Below are positions 1 through 6,932 of a DNA stretch of 33,343 nucleotides, in pieces. The notes below the pieces were generated by a model. The model made no database searches. It saw only the letters and a program-made list of their open reading frames with translations, and was not told the origin of the DNA. The translations under genes and the position numbers were made by a program. Each line of letters opens with the position of its first letter. Positions within the stretch are counted from its first letter, which is position 1. Where the stretch lies: assembly GCA_024635885.1 (NCBI GenBank), contig JAGXIA010000090.1:1-33343 (forward strand), in the 5' to 3' direction. This stretch comes from Helicobacteraceae bacterium. Lineage in GTDB: Bacteria > Campylobacterota > Campylobacteria > Campylobacterales > Sulfurimonadaceae.

Positions 1-1853
1 CCAAACTCTATCGGGTCCATATCCACCTCTGCCAGGTCAACTTTACATGCTGAGATAGCTTTAATCAAATCTGTACTTTTGTCTGAACGCAGAAGAATCT
101 CAAAGCGGTACTTGTTTGCAACTCTTTCAATGCCACATTTACCAAAACCTACAATTTCCACATGCCCAAATCTTTTTAAAGACTCCTGCATTTTCAGCAT
201 CTGTTCTTTAGCTTTTAAACCATTTTTATGAGAAAATAAAACCCGGCAAAGTTTTTTATACGGCGGATACAACTCTTCTCTATAAGTTTTTTCTTCTTCT
301 AAAAATGCTTCATAGTTGTCAACATAAGCACTAAAAAACTCTTCATTGAAACTTTGAACCAAAACCTTGGCACTTTTCTTTCTACCGCTTCTTCCAGCCA
401 CTTGAATTAAAGACGATAGTGCCTTTTCTCTGGCTCTGTAATCACCCATATTAAGCATATTGTCCATGCCTAGAACAACTGCTAAGGTGACCCCGTGATA
501 ATCATGCCCTTTACTTAGCATCTGCGTTCCGACGAGAATATCTGTCTCTTTATCGTTAAATCTCTTGAGTGCTTTTTTTAGTTTGTTTTGAGTGGTAATG
601 ATATCTCTGTCAAACTGTTCTACTTTTGTCTTTGGAAACTCTTCGCCAATATTTTTAACAGCCTCAGCAGTTCCAAGACGAGAGCTAGTTAAGTTACCGC
701 TTCCGCACTCACAGCATACTTGAGGAATAGCCTGCGTAAAGTTACAGTAATGACACTTCAGAGCACGCGAATGTTGATGAATGCTCATCCCAATGCTGCA
801 AAACACACACTCGTAAGTATGACCGCAATCTTGACAGATAAGATACTTAAAATTTGCACGGGTTGGAAGAAAAACTATGCTTTGCTCTTTTGCGTCAACA
901 GTCTCTTTTAGTGTGTTTAAAATAAGCGGAGAGAGCGTTTCTATGGAGCGCTCATACACAAACTTCTTGTCCGAAGAAAAATGCCCGCCTTTAAGTCTGG
1001 CATGTGGAAACTTCACATAAGAGTTAAGGGAGGGCGTCGCACTTCCTAAGACTACCGGCACATTATAAAGCTTACCCATATAAATTGCTATGTCTCGGGC
1101 GTTGTAGCGTGGTCTTGAAGATGATTTATAGCTATCGTCATGCTCCTCATCTACCACAATCAGACCTAAGTTTTCAATAGGTAAAAAAAGAGCAGACCTT
1201 GGACCGGCTATAATATAAGCCGTTCCATCATAAATCTTTTCTAAGGCTTTTCTTTTTTGCAGAGGTGTGAGTTTTGAGTGCCACATTACAACTGCCTCGC
1301 CGAAATGCTCTTTAAGTCTTGTCTCCATTTGTGGTGTCAAAGAAATTTCCGGCATCAAAAATATAGAGCGATTTCCACATGCCATCATCTGCTCGAAATA
1401 TTTCATGTATATTTCTGTTTTTCCACTGCCTGTATCGCCGAAGAGAAGTGATATTTTATGTTGTTGTAGAGATTGTAAGGCTTTTTCTTGTTTTGTTGAT
1501 AATTTTATAGTACTAGGAAACGATGCTTTAGCTTCGCTAGAATATTCAGGCGAAGATAAAGCATCGCTTCCAAATGGAGTCATCAACCCAAGCGCTTCAC
1601 CTAGAGAACAAACATAATAAGTAGAAATAAAGCGAGCCAATTCTATCTGCTTTGGCGAATAAAAAAACTCTGAGACTTCTAAAATCTCACTAGTTTTAAA
1701 CTCAGGTTCTTGGGTTTTGGAAATTACAATACCTTTTGAATTTTTATTTCTTAAAACTATATCTACTATAGTTCCTGTTTTAATCTCTGTGTTGAAGTGG
1801 TAAGTGAGGGAAGATAAAGGTGAAGAGAGGATTGCTAGTTCATAAAAATACAC
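1..1853 (-). CDS. priA: Primosomal replication restart helicase PriA (3' end cut by window edge)
   Basis: PriA is a 3'-5' superfamily 2 helicase that recognises stalled forks and reloads the replisome. The frame opens with GTG at 1853, preceded by a good ribosome site (AGAGGA), and starts VYFYELAILSSPL as in PriA. The Walker A box GDTGSGKT begins near residue 139 (1416-1439), and the DEEH box is near residue 235 (about 1140-1151). Eight cysteines of the two zinc-binding sites are encoded at about 703-838, in the pattern CxxC/CxxC. The frame runs off the left edge after 617 codons reading VDMDPIEFG, which resembles the extreme C-terminus of the family (about 615-620 residues in epsilonproteobacteria), so very little is missing. 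It holds three copies of the TTTCCACATGCC word and a long in-frame palindrome in the linker before the helicase domain. The identification is firm; the end is not seen. Confidence 0.95.
   Translation of the reverse strand, partial: MYFYELAILSSPLSSLTYHFNTEIKTGTIVDIVLRNKNSKGIVISKTQEPEFKTSEILEVSEFFYSPKQIELARFISTYYVCSLGEALGLMTPFGSDALSSPEYSSEAKASFPSTIKLSTKQEKALQSLQQHKISLLFGDTGSGKTEIYMKYFEQMMACGNRSIFLMPEISLTPQMETRLKEHFGEAVVMWHSKLTPLQKRKALEKIYDGTAYIIAGPRSALFLPIENLGLIVVDEEHDDSYKSSSRPRYNARDIAIYMGKLYNVPVVLGSATPSLNSYVKFPHARLKGGHFSSDKKFVYERSIETLSPLILNTLKETVDAKEQSIVFLPTRANFKYLICQDCGHTYECVFCSIGMSIHQHSRALKCHYCNFTQAIPQVCCECGSGNLTSSRLGTAEAVKNIGEEFPKTKVEQFDRDIITTQNKLKKALKRFNDKETDILVGTQMLSKGHDYHGVTLAVVLGMDNMLNMGDYRAREKALSSLIQVAGRSGRKKSAKVLVQSFNEEFFSAYVDNYEAFLEEEKTYREELYPPYKKLCRVLFSHKNGLKAKEQMLKMQESLKRFGHVEIVGFGKCGIERVANKYRFEILLRSDKSTDLIKAISACKVDLAEVDMDPIEF
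155..166 (+). repeat. Uptake-sequence-like word TTTCCACATGCC, copy 1
   Basis: Exact 12-base match on the plus strand inside priA. On the coding strand it is read as part of Gly-His-Val-Glu-Ile. It is one of nine copies in the window; see the findings. Confidence 0.75.
999..1010 (-). repeat. Uptake-sequence-like word TTTCCACATGCC, copy 2
   Basis: Exact 12-base match on the minus strand inside priA. Here the word is in the sense direction and is read in a different phase, as Phe-Pro-His-Ala. Confidence 0.75.
1372..1383 (+). repeat. Uptake-sequence-like word TTTCCACATGCC, copy 3
   Basis: Exact 12-base match on the plus strand inside priA, read antisense in a third phase as Ala-Cys-Gly-Asn. The three copies within priA therefore use all three codon phases. 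Confidence 0.75.
1521..1566. repeat. 46-bp near-perfect palindrome inside priA
   Basis: The arms cgatgctttagcttcgc (1521-1537) and gcgaagataaagcatcg (1550-1566) are reverse complements at 16 of 17 positions. The 12-base loop itself contains gaatattc (1540-1547). The element is a multiple-of-three insertion candidate at about residues 96-112 of PriA, in the variable linker between the N-terminal DNA-binding part and the helicase core. It encodes a Ser/Ala-rich stretch. Similar in-frame palindromes are known in Rickettsia (RPE elements); any relation here is inference. Confidence 0.6.
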
Positions 1854-1870
1854 TGCAATCCTCTGGAATA

Positions 1871-2332
1871 TTAGTTTACTAGATTACTACAAATAGCAGG
1901 AGGTGTTGTTGTATTTAAATCAAATTTTCCTGTGCTATCATCATAAGTGAAATCACAATCTTGTGAACCGACTTTATATGTATAGTGTATAAAAGGAGCT
2001 ACAGCATCCGTTGTACTCCAGTGTCCATCTGTAGTACCTTTCGTAATACCATACATAAGTAACTCACTTCCAGCTGTACCATTACCATCAAAAAGTGTGG
2101 TCGTTGCACTGCTCAAACTATTTATATAAGCAGAATCACCTTTTATAAGCCTGCTTTGTCTTTCAGTAACAATAGCAGAACGTATAGAAGCAATATCCGC
2201 TCGACCTTTAGATATCTGGGCATCAGTTCTAGTTGCTGCAAACTTAGGAATAGCGACTGCCGCTAATATTCCTAAAATAACAATAACAAATACTAGCTCA
2301 ATCATTGTAAAAGCTTTTTTATTTTTTTTCAT
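1871..2332 (-). CDS. Type II/IV pseudopilin-like protein
   Basis: A 153-residue protein with a class III prepilin signal: a short lysine-rich leader, then A^FTMIE with Glu at +5, then a hydrophobic helix of about 20 residues ending AVAIPKFAATR. Prepilin peptidase would cut before Phe8 and methylate it; an Ala rather than Gly at -1 is tolerated in some family members. The globular part has no name I recognise and carries one cysteine pair near the C-terminus, which could form a disulfide as in minor pilins. The ATG at 2332 has AAGGAA upstream, and a TGCTAATAT extended -10-like box lies further up. It follows a second pseudopilin on the same strand and precedes priA by 17 bases. It could belong to a type II secretion, type IV pilus or DNA-uptake apparatus; the sequence alone does not decide. 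Confidence 0.85.
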   Translation of the reverse strand: MKKNKKAFTMIELVFVIVILGILAAVAIPKFAATRTDAQISKGRADIASIRSAIVTERQSRLIKGDSAYINSLSSATTTLFDGNGTAGSELLMYGITKGTTDGHWSTTDAVAPFIHYTYKVGSQDCDFTYDDSTGKFDLNTTTPPAICSNLVN

Positions 2333-2443
2333 TGAAAATTCCTTAAATTAATAATACATCATTCGTTTGATATATTAGCATGATTTAGATTATTTAAGTT
2401 TGAAGTTTGTGATTTTAAAGAGAGAAGAGTTTGTTGATATGTA

Positions 2444-2464
2444 TTCCCACGTAAAACGTGGGAA
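2444..2464. repeat. REP-like palindrome TTCCCACGT-aaa-ACGTGGGAA
   Basis: Perfect 9-base arms around a 3-base loop, lying between the two pseudopilin genes, 15 bases past the stop of the upstream one. It could act as a transcription terminator or mRNA stabiliser for that gene. The GTTCCCACG...CGTGGGAAC pattern is also typical of REP sequences mobilised by RAYT (TnpA-REP) transposases in many proteobacteria. Only one copy is in this window. Confidence 0.55.
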
Positions 2465-2479
2465 CGGAAAGATTTAGTT

Positions 2480-2851
2480 TTAATAAACTACGCTAGAGCC
2501 ACCAAATACTTTTGTGCCATTAAGATCCCTATCACTAGCCATAGTATGAGCTGTCTTACAAAATACTTGTCCGCCAGTAGTTCCAACAGTAATATTACCA
2601 TCACCATTATCAGTTATTGTAAAACATTGTAATTGCTTACAAGCAGATGATAAATTAACATCAGTAATATTGCCCTCACCAGTATACATACCAGCTAAAT
2701 CTGAAATACATGTAGCTAAATTTGAAACATCTGTTGAAGTTTTTGCATCATCACGAGTAGCAGCAAGCTTTGGAATGGCAACAGCTGCCAAAATACCTAA
2801 AATAACGATAACAAAGATCAATTCGATCATAGTAAAACCAGCTCTTTTCAT
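2480..2851 (-). CDS. Type II/IV pseudopilin-like protein, paralogue
   Basis: A 123-residue protein starting MKRAG^FTMIE, a canonical prepilin cleavage site with Gly at -1 and Glu at +5, followed by a hydrophobic helix nearly identical to that of the next gene (IVILGILAAVAIPK). Beyond about residue 35 the two proteins diverge. This one has four cysteines, two near the middle and two in the C-terminal half, suggesting disulfides after export. The ATG at 2851 has AAGGAG upstream. The gene is first in a minus-strand pair and is divergent from flgB, with about 190 bases between them. Its role in secretion, piliation or DNA uptake is open. The pair probably arose by duplication with free divergence of the globular domain. 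Confidence 0.85.
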   Translation of the reverse strand: MKRAGFTMIELIFVIVILGILAAVAIPKLAATRDDAKTSTDVSNLATCISDLAGMYTGEGNITDVNLSSACKQLQCFTITDNGDGNITVGTTGGQVFCKTAHTMASDRDLNGTKVFGGSSVVY

Positions 2852-2998
2852 AAAGAACTCCTTGAGTTAAAAAATACGAGTTACTCTAGTAACCTTGCAA
2901 GCATTATGCAGTAGATAATGTTAAGTCTTGCTTAAATAATATATATAGTTATATAAGTGTTTATTATCTCAAAAACTACACAAATAAAATAAATATAA

Positions 2999-3016
2999 TT
3001 GGAACTAAACTTGCTT
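2999..3016 (+). promoter_or_regulatory. Sigma-54 (RpoN) promoter of the flgB operon
   Basis: TTGGAAC-N5-TTGCTT carries the invariant GG (3001-3002) and GC (3013-3014) separated by exactly 10 bases, as in -24/-12 promoters. Transcription would begin near 3026, just ahead of the AAGGAG ribosome site of flgB. Rod and hook genes of Campylobacter and Helicobacter are known to be RpoN-dependent, which supports the call. Confidence 0.8.
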
Positions 3017-3045
3017 ATAATATTTTAATTAAAAAAGGAGTTCAG

Positions 3046-3477
3046 ATGAGCATTCAAATATCAGCTACACATAGTTTAATTAAAGATGCTCTTGACTACA
3101 GAGCAGCGCGTCAAGATATGATTTCATCTAACATTGCAAATGCTGACACTCCTTTTTATAGACCAAGAGACATAAGCTTTGAAGAGACCCTTCGTGCTAA
3201 AAAAGAAGAAATCTTCGGTGAGAGTAACACGAAGTTAGAACTTGCCAATACAAATGGTTCACATATTCCTCTTAATAATAAGAAAGGCAGTTACAAGCCT
3301 ACTCTTTTTTACAGAGACGGACACATGGCAAGAAATGATGGCAATAGCGTTGATATAGATGTAGAGACTACAGAGATGAGTAAAAACTCCCTTATGTTTA
3401 ACGCTCTTATTCAAGCAAATAAAAAAGATGCAATGATTTTTAAAAGCGTAATTGACGCTTCATCGAAGTTACAGTAA
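3046..3477 (+). CDS. flgB: Flagellar basal-body rod protein FlgB
   Basis: FlgB is a proximal rod subunit of the periplasmic flagellar basal body. The 143-residue protein shows the rod/hook family N-terminal signature SSNIANADTPFYRPRDI near residue 30 and a C-terminal helix that would complete the coiled-coil-like rod packing. The length is normal. The ATG at 3046 has AAAAAGGAG 7 bases upstream. It is first of four plus-strand genes behind a sigma-54-type promoter, with flgC starting 10 bases after its stop. The same order (flgB, flgC, fliE, penicillin-binding protein) occurs in Campylobacter jejuni. Confidence 0.95.
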   Translation: MSIQISATHSLIKDALDYRAARQDMISSNIANADTPFYRPRDISFEETLRAKKEEIFGESNTKLELANTNGSHIPLNNKKGSYKPTLFYRDGHMARNDGNSVDIDVETTEMSKNSLMFNALIQANKKDAMIFKSVIDASSKLQ

Positions 3478-3487
3478 GGAGAGTCTG

Positions 3488-3982
3488 ATGAGTAATTTTT
3501 TAAACAGTTTTGACATAAGCGGTTACGGTTTATCTGCGCAGAGAGTTCGTGTAAATACGATTTCCAGTAACATTGCTAATGCACAGACTACAAGAACAGC
3601 AGAAGGCGGACCGTATAGACGCCAAGAGGTAGTTTTTAAAGCTATCAACTTTAATGAGGAGTTCAACAAAGCGTTGGGTGGCTCAACAAACAGTGCAAAA
3701 TACCAAGACCCTTTGAGCGAAGGCTCGTTTGGCAAAAAAGTTAATCCTGCTATAATGAGTGTAATAGTTGACAAAATATCACGTGATGACAGTGAACCAA
3801 AGATGAAGTTTGACCCACAACACCCAGATGCAGATGCAAACGGTTATGTTGCGTACCCAAATATTAATCCTGTCATCGAAATGGCCGATTTAGTTGAAGC
3901 GACACGTTCTTATCAGGCAAATGTTGCTGCATTTGAGAGCGCAAAAAGTATGGCTAACAGTGCCATTTCACTGTTACAATAA
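3488..3982 (+). CDS. flgC: Flagellar basal-body rod protein FlgC
   Basis: FlgC is a proximal rod subunit that assembles with FlgB and FlgF above FliE. I place the start at ATG 3488 (MSNFLNSFDISGYGLSAQR), which has AAGGAG 6 bases upstream. The frame is open further upstream, but that part would overlap the end of flgB and does not look like FlgC. The resulting 164 residues match the family. N-terminal TISSNIANAQTTRT and C-terminal VEATRSYQANVAAFE are both family hallmarks. It lies 10 bases behind flgB and 15 ahead of fliE, so it is clearly co-transcribed. Confidence 0.95.
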   Translation: MSNFLNSFDISGYGLSAQRVRVNTISSNIANAQTTRTAEGGPYRRQEVVFKAINFNEEFNKALGGSTNSAKYQDPLSEGSFGKKVNPAIMSVIVDKISRDDSEPKMKFDPQHPDADANGYVAYPNINPVIEMADLVEATRSYQANVAAFESAKSMANSAISLLQ

Positions 3983-3997
3983 AACGGGGGTTGAGTT

Positions 3998-4303
3998 ATG
4001 AGTAATATTAGCGGAATTTCAGGCGCATCGACTGCCGAATTATTAAAACAAAAAGATAAAATTGAAAAAGCCAGTGGTGGTGGTGATGCCTTTGCTAAGC
4101 ACTTAACATCTGCTCTGAATGAAGTCAATGAACTCCAAGTAGATAGTGAGAAAGCTATCGGAGACTTGGCAACTGGGCAGGTTACAGACCTTCATCAGGC
4201 GGCTCTTGCGATTAATAAAGCAGAAGTAAGTATGAAACTTATGCTTGAAATAAGAAATAAAGCACTCAGTGCTTATAAAGAATTAGGTAGAACACAGCTA
4301 TAA
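3998..4303 (+). CDS. fliE: Flagellar MS-ring/rod adaptor FliE
   Basis: FliE connects the MS ring to the proximal rod and is an early substrate of the flagellar type III exporter. The 101-residue product has the family C-terminus, with AALAINKAEVSMKLMLEIRN followed by AYKE, and a Gly/Ser-rich unstructured N-terminus as expected. A G-rich ribosome site (cggggg) precedes the ATG. It closes the rod gene trio and is followed after 10 bases by the penicillin-binding protein gene, which has no obvious ribosome site of its own and may be translationally coupled. Confidence 0.93.
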   Translation: MSNISGISGASTAELLKQKDKIEKASGGGDAFAKHLTSALNEVNELQVDSEKAIGDLATGQVTDLHQAALAINKAEVSMKLMLEIRNKALSAYKELGRTQL

Positions 4304-4313
4304 TAGTCCTCAA

Positions 4314-6083
4314 ATGTTAAACCAGAACAAAAGCAAAAAAATACTCCTTCTTTATGCCCTAATTGCTTTAGGGTTTTTTATATTTTTAAGTGTAATGCTT
4401 CTTACAGTAGTAAAATATCGTGATCTTCCTTCACTGTATACTGAGGAGAGCTCAAAGGCCGAGAGAGGAAACATCATCAGTGCCGATGGGTTTCATATTG
4501 CAACCACTAAGAAACTCTACAAAGCTGTTGTAAATACTTATTATATAGATCCACAAAAAAAAGAACTTTTTATACAACTTTTCAGTATTTACTCAGGAAT
4601 AAGTGCAAGTGAGATTAAAGATAAACTAAGCCAAAGAAATGGGGTAGTAGTTCTAAGCTACGACATTGCGGAAAAACAAGCTCAATATTTAAAAAGACTT
4701 GCATTTGAGCTTAGAAGATTCGATGTATTTATAGCTAGAGAAAATAAAAGAACCGGGCAAAGAACACTGCATGGACTGAGTATTATAGAGAGTGGAGAGA
4801 GTAGAGAATATCCTTATGGAAATCTATTGACCCCTATTATTGGTTACCCGCACAAAATTGAAGATGATGGCTACACACGAATCAAGGGTGTAAAAGGCTT
4901 AGAAAAAAGATTTGATTTAGAGTTGTCCTCAAGGCAGGATGCCAGTAGCAAAGGTCCTCGTGACGTCAATAATTACATCATCTTAAATAAAGAGAGTTTT
5001 ACAAAACCTGCCATAAACGGCTTGGACATTAAACTTAATATTCCTGTTGCTCTGCAAATAAAAATAGAAAAGATGTGTGATGCCATGAAAGTCGAGCTCG
5101 AAGCCAAAGAAGTAATGGTAGCCATTATGGATTCTAATAATGGCAAGGTTTTAACGCTTGCTAGCTCCAACAGATACTTTCCAAAAGATATTAAAACGAG
5201 CGATTATTCTTCTCTTAACAGTGGAATGACTGAGTATAGTTTTGAGCCTGGAAGTGTAATTAAAACACTTACTTTTTCTCTTCTTTTAGATAAAGACTTA
5301 GTTAATCCCTATGATTTGGTAAATGGACATAATGGTAGATTTAAGATTGGAAGAAAAGTCATAACAGATGAGCATAACTTTGATTGGCTCAGTGCTGAGA
5401 ATGTAATAGTTCACTCTTCAAACATAGGAATGGCACAATTAGCGCAAAGATTGTCTGGATATGAATTTAATCAAGGTCTAATAAGATTTGGTTTGTCACA
5501 AAAATCTACGCGTGATTTAATATATGAAAAAAAAGGGTCTGTCCCAAGTGCCACAAGACTTGAAAATGAGATCTATAAGGCAACTTCTTCTTATGGTTAT
5601 GGAATGAAAGTGAATCTTATGCAACTCATACGTGCTTACAGTGCTTTTAACAATAACGGTCGAATAGTCTACCCTAAAATAGTGCATAGTTTCATTGACG
5701 AATACAAACGCGAAATTCTAATTCCAAGTGAAGAGCAGGTACAGGTTATAAAAAGTTCTACAGCTGCGAGAGTAAAAAATATTCTCATAAAAACTGTCAA
5801 CAAAGGTACGGGAGTTAATGCTATAACGGAAGGTTTAGAGGTAGGCGGTAAAACCGGAACTGCCCATATGGTTGAAAAAGGAAGATATGTAAACCGCTAC
5901 AACACAACATTTGTGGGGTTTGCAAATGATGCAAGTCATACCTATACGATGGGAGTAGTTGTCAGAGAACCCCAAAAAAGTCAATTTGCTTCTCAAACAG
6001 CCGTTAGCGTATTTAAAAAAGCGGTAGATATTCTGCTTGAAGAGAGTTACTTAACTCTCTTAGAGCCAAATGTTGTCCAGTAG
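4314..6083 (+). CDS. pbpB: Class B penicillin-binding protein (FtsI/PbpB type transpeptidase)
   Basis: A septal-type peptidoglycan DD-transpeptidase of 589 residues with one N-terminal membrane anchor (about residues 9-33), a dimerisation/pedestal region, then the transpeptidase domain. The three active-site boxes are in order and intact: SVIK at 314-317 (nucleophile Ser314), SSN at 368-370 and KTG at 513-515. It is last in the flagellar rod operon, as in C. jejuni, so at least part of its expression would come from the sigma-54 promoter. No other promoter is obvious in the 10-base gap. Its last 24 bases overlap the 3' end of the convergent panC. It could be named ftsI; the neighbourhood fits the pbpB naming used in Campylobacter. 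Confidence 0.92.
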   Translation: MLNQNKSKKILLLYALIALGFFIFLSVMLLTVVKYRDLPSLYTEESSKAERGNIISADGFHIATTKKLYKAVVNTYYIDPQKKELFIQLFSIYSGISASEIKDKLSQRNGVVVLSYDIAEKQAQYLKRLAFELRRFDVFIARENKRTGQRTLHGLSIIESGESREYPYGNLLTPIIGYPHKIEDDGYTRIKGVKGLEKRFDLELSSRQDASSKGPRDVNNYIILNKESFTKPAINGLDIKLNIPVALQIKIEKMCDAMKVELEAKEVMVAIMDSNNGKVLTLASSNRYFPKDIKTSDYSSLNSGMTEYSFEPGSVIKTLTFSLLLDKDLVNPYDLVNGHNGRFKIGRKVITDEHNFDWLSAENVIVHSSNIGMAQLAQRLSGYEFNQGLIRFGLSQKSTRDLIYEKKGSVPSATRLENEIYKATSSYGYGMKVNLMQLIRAYSAFNNNGRIVYPKIVHSFIDEYKREILIPSEEQVQVIKSSTAARVKNILIKTVNKGTGVNAITEGLEVGGKTGTAHMVEKGRYVNRYNTTFVGFANDASHTYTMGVVVREPQKSQFASQTAVSVFKKAVDILLEESYLTLLEPNVVQ

Positions 6084-6881
6084 CCTCGTTTCTCCCACTT
6101 TAGCCTCGACTAAAATAACAGTGTTGCCTATTTCCACATGCCGCACTAGTTCAAAGTCTCGATTTAATATTTCGACATAAGATATTTCCAAGGGCGTTAA
6201 GATTTCTCTCATCTTAGTAATTATTGTATTTGTATCTAAGATTTTTTGACTAATCATTTTACCTGCCTGATAAAGCGAAGCCGGGATTTTCAATGCTTCT
6301 TTTCTCTCTTGTTGACTCAGGTAAATATTTCTACTGCTCATTGCAAGTCCGTCGCTTTCTCTGGCTGTATCTACAGGTACTATATTTACACTCATAAACA
6401 TTTGCTTAACCATCAAAGAGATTAAATTTAACTGCTGTGCGTCTTTTTTTCCAAAATAAGCGTTTGTAGGATTAACTATGTTAAAGAGCTTCATTACAAC
6501 AGTCAATACCCCATTAAAATGAGAAGGTCTGCTTGCTCCCTCAAGTACAAAACCTCTGATTTTTGGTGCCAAGAGACCTACTTCATCTTCAGTATACATA
6601 TCTTTGGCATGTGGAAAAAAAAGAACATCTACGCCACTCAATTTGCATATCTGCTTATCGGCTTCATCTTTTTTTGGGTACTTCTCTAAGTCTTCGCCTT
6701 TTAAAAATTGAGTCGGATTTAAAAATATAGAGACAACAACTATTTCATTTTCTTTGCGTGCTTTTTTTATCAGTGAAATATGCCCTTCATGCAAAGCACC
6801 CATAGTTGGTACAAATCCTATACTTTGCTGAGAATTTTGTAAATACTCTTTTAACTCTTTTGGAGTTGAAATAATCTTCAT
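6060..6881 (-). CDS. panC: Pantothenate synthetase (pantoate-beta-alanine ligase)
   Basis: PanC joins pantoate and beta-alanine with ATP to give pantothenate, the coenzyme A precursor. The 273-residue protein has the nucleotidyl-transferase HIGH-type motif in PTMGALHEGHISL near residue 25, the central FGKKDAQQL, and MSSRN (the KMSKS-equivalent region), so it looks complete and active. It begins at ATG 6881, back to back with prfB across 51 bases. Its 3' end overlaps pbpB convergently by 24 bases. Two copies of the TTTCCACATGCC word lie inside it in opposite orientations, encoding unrelated peptides (RHVEI and FPHA). Confidence 0.96.
   Translation of the reverse strand: MKIISTPKELKEYLQNSQQSIGFVPTMGALHEGHISLIKKARKENEIVVVSIFLNPTQFLKGEDLEKYPKKDEADKQICKLSGVDVLFFPHAKDMYTEDEVGLLAPKIRGFVLEGASRPSHFNGVLTVVMKLFNIVNPTNAYFGKKDAQQLNLISLMVKQMFMSVNIVPVDTARESDGLAMSSRNIYLSQQERKEALKIPASLYQAGKMISQKILDTNTIITKMREILTPLEISYVEILNRDFELVRHVEIGNTVILVEAKVGETRLLDNIWL
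6131..6142 (+). repeat. Uptake-sequence-like word TTTCCACATGCC, copy 4
   Basis: Exact match on the plus strand inside panC, antisense to the gene, read as part of Arg-His-Val-Glu-Ile. Confidence 0.75.
6606..6617 (-). repeat. Uptake-sequence-like word TTTCCACATGCC, copy 5
   Basis: Exact match on the minus strand inside panC, in the sense direction, read as Phe-Pro-His-Ala. It is 464 bases from copy 4 and opposite to it. Confidence 0.75.
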
Positions 6882-6898
6882 TTTAAGCCTCTATTTAA

Positions 6899-6914
6899 TA
6901 TAATCGCAATTATA
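6899..6914. promoter_or_regulatory. Divergent -10 boxes between panC and prfB
   Basis: TATAAT lies at 6899-6904 on the plus strand (toward prfB) and at 6914-6909 on the minus strand (toward panC). Neither has a clear -35, which is usual in this phylum. With a 51-base divergent spacer, overlapping promoters are likely, but the exact pair is inferred. Confidence 0.45.
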
Positions 6915-6932
6915 CACTAATGGATTGACTTT

